Below, one piece after another: positions 57,501 through 64,000 of a stretch of DNA of 64,000 nucleotides. Location of the stretch: assembly GCA_036346255.1 (NCBI GenBank), contig CM070617.1, positions 25,843,080 to 25,907,079 on the forward strand. The letters run 5' to 3'. Numbering within the stretch: position 1 is the stretch's first letter; each line of letters starts with the position of its first letter. Under the pieces are notes generated by a model. It was not told where the DNA came from. It ran no database searches and saw only the letters and a program-made list of their open reading frames with translations. Position numbers and translations under genes: made by a program. This DNA comes from Ampelocalamus luodianensis (lineage: Eukaryota > Streptophyta > Magnoliopsida > Poales > Poaceae).

Positions 57501-58145
57501 ATGGCCGAATGCCGCAGCCTCATCGAGTTCCTCCGCGCGTTTGAGCACCACCGCAGGGCCGCGGACTCCTCCGCGTGCTCCCGATCCAAGCGCGCCTCGT
57601 CGCCGCCCAGGTCCCTCACCGCCTTCTGCGACCACTCGACGATGGCCGCGGTCGACGCGCTCGTGCTCCTCGCCGTCCTCGCCGCGCTGGGGTTCCTCGT
57701 GATCCCGTACGTGAAGCTGCTGCTGCTCGAGATGGGCGCGCTGCTCCACCCGGCCGCGTCCTGCCTCTCGGCGGCCGCCTTCGCGGGCGCCGCGGTGGCC
57801 GTGGCGGCGGCGGTGCTCGCGTGGGAGCTCGTGGGCCACCACGCGCGCAAGTGCGGGAAGCCGCGCTGCAGGGGGCTCAAGAAGGCCGTCGAGTTCGACA
57901 TCCAGCTCGAGACGGAGGAGTGCGTGCGCGGTCGCCCCGCGCCCGCGGCGCGATCGGCGCTGCTTGCGGCCGCGGGGGCGCGTCCCGTGGAGCTCGGGGA
58001 CGCGCACCGGGAGCTCGAGGCCGAGCTCCGCAAGATGGCGCCGCCCAACGGCCGCACCGTGCTTATCTTCCGCGAGCCCTGCGGCTGCCCCAAGGGCCGC
58101 ATGGAGGTCTGGGGCGCAAAGAAGGTGCGTCGAATCAAGAAGTAG
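57501..58145 (+). CDS. At5g19025-like membrane protein of unknown function
   Basis: A single-exon, GC-rich gene encodes 214 residues. The start ATG at 57501 sits in GAGCCATGGC. After a polar N-terminus with CDHS (residues 43-46), two hydrophobic segments follow at about 49-75 and 88-111. A conserved cytosolic-type tail comes next: KCGKPRCRGLKKAVEFDIQL (117-136), ETEECV, ELRKMAPPNGRTVLIF (175-190), CGCPKGRMEVWG and a basic C-terminus RRIKK. This order matches the plant family of Arabidopsis At5g19025, often annotated as ribosomal protein L34e superfamily although no ribosomal role is evident. The paired Cys (118/123, 194/196) could bind metal; that is inference. Membrane location and topology are predicted only. 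The gene is intact. Long open frames on the opposite strand are compositional. Confidence 0.88.
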   Translation: MAECRSLIEFLRAFEHHRRAADSSACSRSKRASSPPRSLTAFCDHSTMAAVDALVLLAVLAALGFLVIPYVKLLLLEMGALLHPAASCLSAAAFAGAAVAVAAAVLAWELVGHHARKCGKPRCRGLKKAVEFDIQLETEECVRGRPAPAARSALLAAAGARPVELGDAHRELEAELRKMAPPNGRTVLIFREPCGCPKGRMEVWGAKKVRRIKK

Positions 58146-59984
58146 GGGGGAGAAGGATCAGATGGTTACTATAATTCCCTGCTTTTCCTTCCTAGTAATA
58201 AGTAGTAGCTAAAATATAAGTTGCGCCCTTGGTAATAAGTATAGGGACAGGAAATAAAGGGATGATAGAAATAGTTATATCAGATGATAGACTATAGATT
58301 ATGTGTTATGATGCAGAGGGGATGGTTGGACATAAATATATATATATATGGTGGTTACTTGTTCATTCACTGTTTTTCATGGGTTCTGGATAAATAATCG
58401 TAGCATAGATACTGTCTTGTATGATACTATGTTGCTTTTCTTTTTGGCTGGTTTTCTGAATGCCTGATTGATTTCATTCTCATTTGGCCAACAGTTGTTG
58501 GATAGTAAGTTTCTTTGACGCTGCTGGGTTTGCATCTGCTACTCAAAACTTCTAGCTGACAGTAGTTCATAGTTTTTTTTGTCATTTATCATTTATGAAA
58601 TGTTTCGCTGTTGAGAGTGTTTGGGTACAGTTTTAGCTTCTTGATGGCATCGATGACAACTGCTCTTTCATAGGTATTGAGGTGAAGTATAGGTTGAAAA
58701 TAGAGATTGCAAAGTTCTCATAGATTCTGGACTTTTTCTACTGCGAGTGCCGTGAAATACTATGATATGTGATCGTCTGGGTCGTAGTTTGGCAGTCCAG
58801 CATACTTTGTTAAATTGTAAGATGGATGCTTTGAAATTCGACTGAACTTTATGCGGGTCAAGCAATAGAGTGGCTCGTCTATTTTATTGTTTCAGTGGAC
58901 ACTGAAAAAATCAATTGCCTAACTGAAACTTAAAATAAACATCTTTCCCTTGAAAGAACGCTTTAAATAAATATCCATATGATTACAAGTTCAGATGTCC
59001 ATGGTTGAACTTTCGATGAATTCACATATAGCTGTTGAGGGTGTACATGAGTAGAATGCAGTTGTTTTCCTGAAGAGTGCTGACAGTGCTGTTTTTCTTT
59101 CTCGTGCCTAAATAGTTAATGTTTCAATTGTAAGCATATGCGCTGCCGTGCACAGTTAGTTTTCTTTTGTTATGTGATAAGCTGATCCAATATATCCTGA
59201 CTATGATTATGATAGTGAAGTTCTGGAATGTCTGTGCCCAAATGATTTCCATTCTTTCTTCTATGACATGCTTTTGTCATATTGACCAGTTATAGTGTTG
59301 CAATCCTTGTAACTAGGTCGTACTAATCATATTTCATATTTTCCCATCCCACCTTAAATATAAAACACATTTTTTGGGTTATTTCTCTCTTCTTTTGTCA
59401 AGCTAATTTTACATTATTAGTTCTTTCTCTGAAAAACGATTATGTACCATAGTGCACCTCTTTTACCATGTCAGTCCACTGCCTCATGTTAGACTAACAT
59501 TAGCTGTATTTTTTTTCCACCATAACCCATCTTTCGTGTGTTTTGATGTAAATTCCTTGTATTTTTCCCATGTTCTGGTTTGCTTTCGGTGAGAGCACCT
59601 ACCTTTTGAGTTTTGAATACCCTTTCATGGTTTTAGTTCTTTGTACACTTTATGCTTTCTTATCATATTTTCCTCGTTCGTTTGTTTGGCCCTTGTGTCA
59701 TTGGCTGTCACTTGCCAACCTCAACATACTTTAAGTCGGTTCAGTTTCATAAATAGGGTAACAGACCTTAGGGACATAATTGAAGACTTAATTCTTTATG
59801 GACTACGATACTTCTAAGTTGTAAGTTGTAACCGTACATTTTTTTTAGTTGTCGTTTTCCTGTTAATGACATACAGTGCATCCTATGGGGCGGTCCATGC
59901 ATTTCCGTTTTTTTATTAAGGAGGAAACCATACACCCTCCAGCCTCTACTTCCATCAGGAAGCAGAAAGCCGAAGTTCAACAAC
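58146..59984. other. 3' flank of the At5g19025-like gene
   Basis: A+T-rich; includes the 3' UTR and a short (TA)n at about 58339. No further gene was recognised. Confidence 0.4.
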
Positions 59985-60267
59985 CCATTTTCATTTTTTT
60001 TTTGAACGAAAAGCAGGAGAGCTGCCTTCATTGCATTAAGAAGTTAGAAAGTACAGGGTACAAAGAGAAAAGAAAAAAACTGTACAACAAGAAATGGAAG
60101 TAGTCATGGACTAGCCTATGGATGTGTTTTGCTCCAGCTTGCCCCCAAAGCTTGATTGTTTCTTGAACTTCGCTGATGATGGTGGCGGTCGTTTTTTCTT
60201 GCTGTTGAAAAATCCTTGCATTTCTTTCTCTCCAAATCTCCCAGATTATCGCCATGACCATTTTCAT
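59985..60267 (-). mobile_element. 5'-truncated LINE with target duplication
   Basis: The 10-bp repeat CCATTTTCAT occurs at 59985-59994 and 60258-60267. Between them, on the minus strand, is the end of a LINE ORF2 (WEIWRERNARIFQQ, LWGQAGAKHI) followed by a 3' UTR and a poly-A tail (poly-T at 59994-60003 on the plus strand). About 263 bp remain, a typical target-primed reverse transcription product. Confidence 0.88.
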
Positions 60268-61420
60268 GTTTGCGCATGGTTTATTTTTATCTGGCTTTCA
60301 TTTCTACGAACAAACCGCTGGTGCACAACTCTTCCTGGGCTTCTGCACTATATGAAAAGAACTCGGATACATTTTACAGTGTAATCTTATAGTAAAAGCG
60401 ATACAAATGTTCATAGGAAATCGTTTTTAGTTCATTTTTGTTCTACCTTGATAATATTGTATCTTTTCAGCTCTAGGTGAAGTATTCAAGTTGAATTGCT
60501 TCTGGACTCGAATATCATTGCTGATGCTGTGGGTGTTCAAAGCAAGATTCAACCCAAAACATTGGAGTTAAAATATTTTAGATTGGTTTCTGTTGGATGT
60601 TCTACTGCTTGTTTATTATGGTTTGGTCCTTTGAGATAAAGCTCCTGTCCATGTATTTCTTTGCACTTTTCTGACAGAGAACTGCTGCTGCCGCCGCCGC
60701 CGTCCTTTTAAGCTCAACATATTGGGTTTCATGTCAATATCAGTACTGCTTTTAGTTCGAAGTTTGTTCTATGTAGTCTTTCACATTGTGCAGATGAGAC
60801 ATCCTATTCGAAGTCGAGCTTCTGTTCACGGAAAACTGATACTTCTGATCATGAGCCTGACTTGTGCAAAATAATGAGCTATCATGGTATACTTTTGGTC
60901 CTCCATGATTATGTAGTTTGTGCTCCTTAATGAATTCTTCAATGGCAATCAAACAGTTATTCATTGATCTATGAACAAACTGGATTTGCTTTGCCCCAAG
61001 GTTATGGATACTTGAATTTTCCTTTATTTATATACTTGTGTTGCTAAATATGGACCAGATACTGTGAGACCACATGCGAAATTATTAATTTTGCATCTTC
61101 CAGGTTTGTGGAATCCTAAATTTGTTTCCCATGCATCAATTGTGCTTGCTCAGAACTGCTTGGATTGGAGGTATTTCCCTTTGGCCTCTATGCGGTAGAT
61201 GCCGTTGTACCTGTTGCCTTATAGGTTTAGAACTAGATTTAGGACTAATTCACCAGCCCAGACGAGCAAATAGGTCAGCTGTTTTAAGGCCAAACAAGGC
61301 AACAACCAGTTTGTTTCTGGTCCTCTGTTTGGGTATTCACCTGCAGTTGCAGCCTTGCAGTATTTAGACCTAAAAATTCTTATCAGTGTTAAAGCTTACA
61401 GAAATTTCTTAAAAAAATAT
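60268..61420. other. Spacer, nothing recognised
   Basis: A+T-rich non-coding DNA with a short (CCG)n stretch near 60690. No gene was recognised. Confidence 0.35.
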
Positions 61421-61706
61421 TAAACATTCGAGTTCAACTCAAGAATAACCGAAGTGGCAGCAGTATAGCACTGCTGTGTAGTAAAGAAGGCCATGCGGCC
61501 GACCGTGGCGGGTGAGATCCGGCGAACTGTATCGAGTGAATACGCCGGAAGGTGCTGATTGGCCTGGCTGCGCCTGCTCCGCTGCCTCCCGCTGCTCCAA
61601 CGGGCGATACAATATTGACACTGCGAGCGTACGGCAAGCCACCGAACCGCCGCTGATCCGACCATAGGAAAGGGTTACGGTAGTACCGGTGGTACTCGAA
61701 TGTTTA
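61421..61706. repeat. 13-bp inverted repeat bracketing a 286-bp segment
   Basis: TAAACATTCGAGT (61421-61433) and its exact reverse complement ACTCGAATGTTTA (61694-61706) bound a GC-richer segment. It may be a small transposon or a captured fragment; no clear target duplication was seen. Confidence 0.55.
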
Positions 61707-61843
61707 AACATCTGAACTGAGCCACCTACTGACTTGGAAGTACAGCTGTGGCAAGCGGGGACCCAACGCCAGATTTGGCAGTGATTGGTGCGCGAGCGCG
61801 AAGGACGTCCGCTCGTGCGAGCGAAACCTCCTTGATCAACTCC

Positions 61844-61963
61844 ACACGTGTCCTTTTGCGAATCTCAAAATGTGACGTAATAGCCTTCATTATTCAATTC
61901 GTAAAAATTCGCATCAGTGATTTATGAGGCTGTGCGCTTTGAGATTCGCGAAAAGACACGTGT
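61844..61963. repeat. 26-bp inverted repeat, possible hairpin
   Basis: The arms 61844-61869 and 61938-61963 (ACACGTGTCCTTTTGCG... and its near-complement) pair at all but about two positions around a 68-nt loop. Each arm includes CACGTG. It may be a MITE remnant or foldback. Confidence 0.75.
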
Positions 61964-63688
61964 CATGCAGTGAAGTTGGTCCACATCAATTGAGTTGTGG
62001 ACCAGGTCCTATAGAATTATTTTCCCTCTCCCAGAGCCCTGTCCTCTGTGGTGTGTGGCGTAGCGGTCCGCCCGGGGTTGGGATCCTCTGCACCGTAGGA
62101 GGGGAAGTTAACGTAGACCAAATGCTACAGTGTCATTCAGTACAACTGTGAAAATGAGTATCTATACGGATTTGAACTTGTGATTCTTGTATAAATTTGA
62201 ACACACTAAGGTTATCGCTGTGATTAGATTGTGCGTTCAGAATCCAGAAAGATTGGCCTCGAAGCAGGAGTTCATGACTCGTGAACTCCTGAGCGCAACA
62301 ACACATATTTGGATGACCCGGGAGCATGGAGTTCACTATAGGTCCAAGTCTCCTCTTTTTTCTGTTTTTCTCCCTCTTTTCCTTGGTAGCCGCCGCTTCG
62401 GGTCACTGTTGTACTTTATGTGACGCTTGTGATACAGGGTACCCGATTTTTATGATGTAGAATTAAGGATAACTGGGGATTCATGCAATCACATGAACCG
62501 ATGGCATCAACCACTGTCTCGATATAGCAACCCGCGACAAAAAAGTCCGTCCAATAACATGCTTTGATCAATGTCTACCGAACCACGCAAAGGTAGACGT
62601 CAATCACAAAAAAATACAAAAACAAAAGCGGAAATAGATCACTATTAGATACTCTAAATTTTCAAGGGGGCAGCCGATGGCTTTGCACACACCCTTAAGA
62701 ATAAGACAATAATGCTTCTCTAAATAATTATCATAAAATTTGTGGTTGAAATAAAAAGGCACGAATACATGGGTTTATATAGTTCCTAGGGTCGGGCACA
62801 ATGTGCTCAAACTGAACTCAACTCATCCATACATTGTTTTGGACTCAAACTCAAACAAAAAGGAAATCCTGATTTTACAACCGTCACTTTGTTTTGGACA
62901 TCCTCAGTTGATGTAGGTGCCCTACAACACCATAGTAGCACCACTGTTGACCTTTTAAAACGGGTCATGCTAGCTATTTTGAATCGAGTCCGAATTGAAA
63001 ACATCTGTTCATATCTTTCCTTTCATTGTTTGTTTGCTTTCCAATTTTGTGAGGGACAGGTAAGGGAAGTCTTCTAAACTTTGTAAAGCCATGAAATAGA
63101 AGAAAACTATCCATACACGCCAAACACGCCACTGATTCGATATGTTTTCCAACTCCTGCGTGTCATTCTTGACATCTTGTGTAACATGCACTCTAGTTGC
63201 CATAACTTCTCGTCCAATCTCCAAATCACACATGGTTTGATCCATTGGAAAGTAAACTCGATAAACTTTCTAATTATATGCTTTGTGTGCATTGGAAGTT
63301 TGGAACCATTTGAATTTGTGTGGGTATGTTCAAAAACTTAGTGAACAAAACTGTGAGCACATTATTGACCTAAACATGGTTGATTTTGTATATTCCTCTT
63401 GGGCTAGATGCTTCACTCCATAGTTGTGCTACTGCTAGCTCCTCCCTTGAGCCAGCCTCCCTATGTCTTGTACTATTTTTAGGGCATCCAGCACACCTAC
63501 ACACATAAAAGCAAAACTGTGGTCGCATTCTCTCAAATAGGACATAATTATAATGATTAAGTTTAGCTTCAACCTTGTGTTAGTGTTTTGAATTGTCATG
63601 TGTAGGTGTGCATGCGATGCTAGGATAGTCTCATCATCGTCCCTTTTTTTCAAGAAAAACCATCATCAGCTTTTGATAACATGAAAGT

Positions 63689-63690
<2 letters not shown>
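61964..63690. other. Non-coding region with one perfect palindrome
   Basis: CAGGAGTTCA / TGAACTCCTG (62265-62274, 62282-62291) forms a 10-bp stem with a 7-nt loop. Otherwise no gene was recognised; the short frames have no family resemblance. Confidence 0.4.

Positions 63691-63750
<60 letters not shown>
63691..63750. repeat. Compound (AC)n(AT)n microsatellite
   Basis: An AC run to about 63736, then AT to 63750. Confidence 0.98.
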
Positions 63751-64000
63751 GAAGCCTTTTTTCTACTCTTGGAAGTAGTTACTCCCTATTACGTATCTCA
63801 CAACGTAGGGAGTATCTTGCGCAACCGAGAGTATGTATATGTAGTATACGAGTATATAAGACCACCTAGGTGGTATTTACACCTTTTCAGGGGTGATATG
63901 TACAATTTTTTTAGACATACTCCTTTTTATGTGTGAATATGAATGTATTTACAAAATATGCTAAAAACTATGGACTCTCTTGTAAATTTTTCATGTGGTT

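Noticed and set aside
57101..58138. 345-codon minus-strand open frame (and 303 codons in another frame)
   Set aside because: Antisense to the At5g19025-like gene; Arg/Ala/Gly-rich composition from GC-rich DNA.

Overview
This window looks like nuclear DNA from a grass, most likely rice (Oryza) or a close relative. The signs are high-GC first exons falling to A+T-rich introns, grass-type LTR retrotransposons, a Helitron with a grass-type 3' hairpin, MITEs, and plant-only families (PPR, VAR3/OZ1-like, PSY peptide). The species call is inference; no database search was possible.

Layout. 1-2.4 kb: two hAT-type non-autonomous elements of one family, each with an 8-bp target duplication. 2.4-13.4 kb: a cluster of three PPR loci. 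The first (minus) is a pseudogene. The second (plus, 473 codons) is intact and starts 143 bp away, head to head with the first. The third is a frameshifted pseudogene split by a 5.6-kb Ty1/copia retrotransposon (7378-12997) on the minus strand, with both LTRs, PBS, PPT and a 5-bp target duplication. 13.9-16.7 kb: an intact five-coding-exon RPL24 gene (minus) with a 5' UTR intron carrying a diverged tandem repeat and a telo-box/site II promoter. 17.3-21.2 kb: an intact five-exon gene (minus) for a 930-aa protein with two RanBP2 zinc fingers, VAR3/OZ1-like.

22.9-40 kb is a transposon graveyard. A decayed Ty3/gypsy element (plus) has a PIF/Harbinger-like element inside its LTR and two solo LTRs of a related gypsy family inside its gag and protease regions. 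One of those solo LTRs carries a hAT element, which itself contains LTR-like sequence. A Mutator-like element with a perfect 9-bp target duplication lies just past the RNase H remnant.

43.8-44.9 kb: a three-exon gene for a 93-aa secreted precursor with a PSY-type (tyrosine-sulfated peptide) C-terminal motif. 46-52.4 kb: two copia fragments, a candidate Helitron (48876-51476) and a LINE fragment. 52.5-57 kb: repeats and microsatellites, no convincing gene. 57.5-58.1 kb: an intact single-exon gene for a 214-aa membrane protein of the uncharacterised At5g19025-like family, followed by a short 5'-truncated LINE with target duplication. 61-64 kb: only inverted repeats and a microsatellite were seen.

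The five intact genes serve separate jobs: organelle RNA processing (PPR, VAR3/OZ1-like), cytosolic translation (RPL24), peptide signalling (PSY-like) and an unknown membrane role. There is no operon-like logic; the shared theme is organelle RNA proteins next to heavy nested transposition. Splice sites were placed by hand from GT/AG, frame and family similarity.
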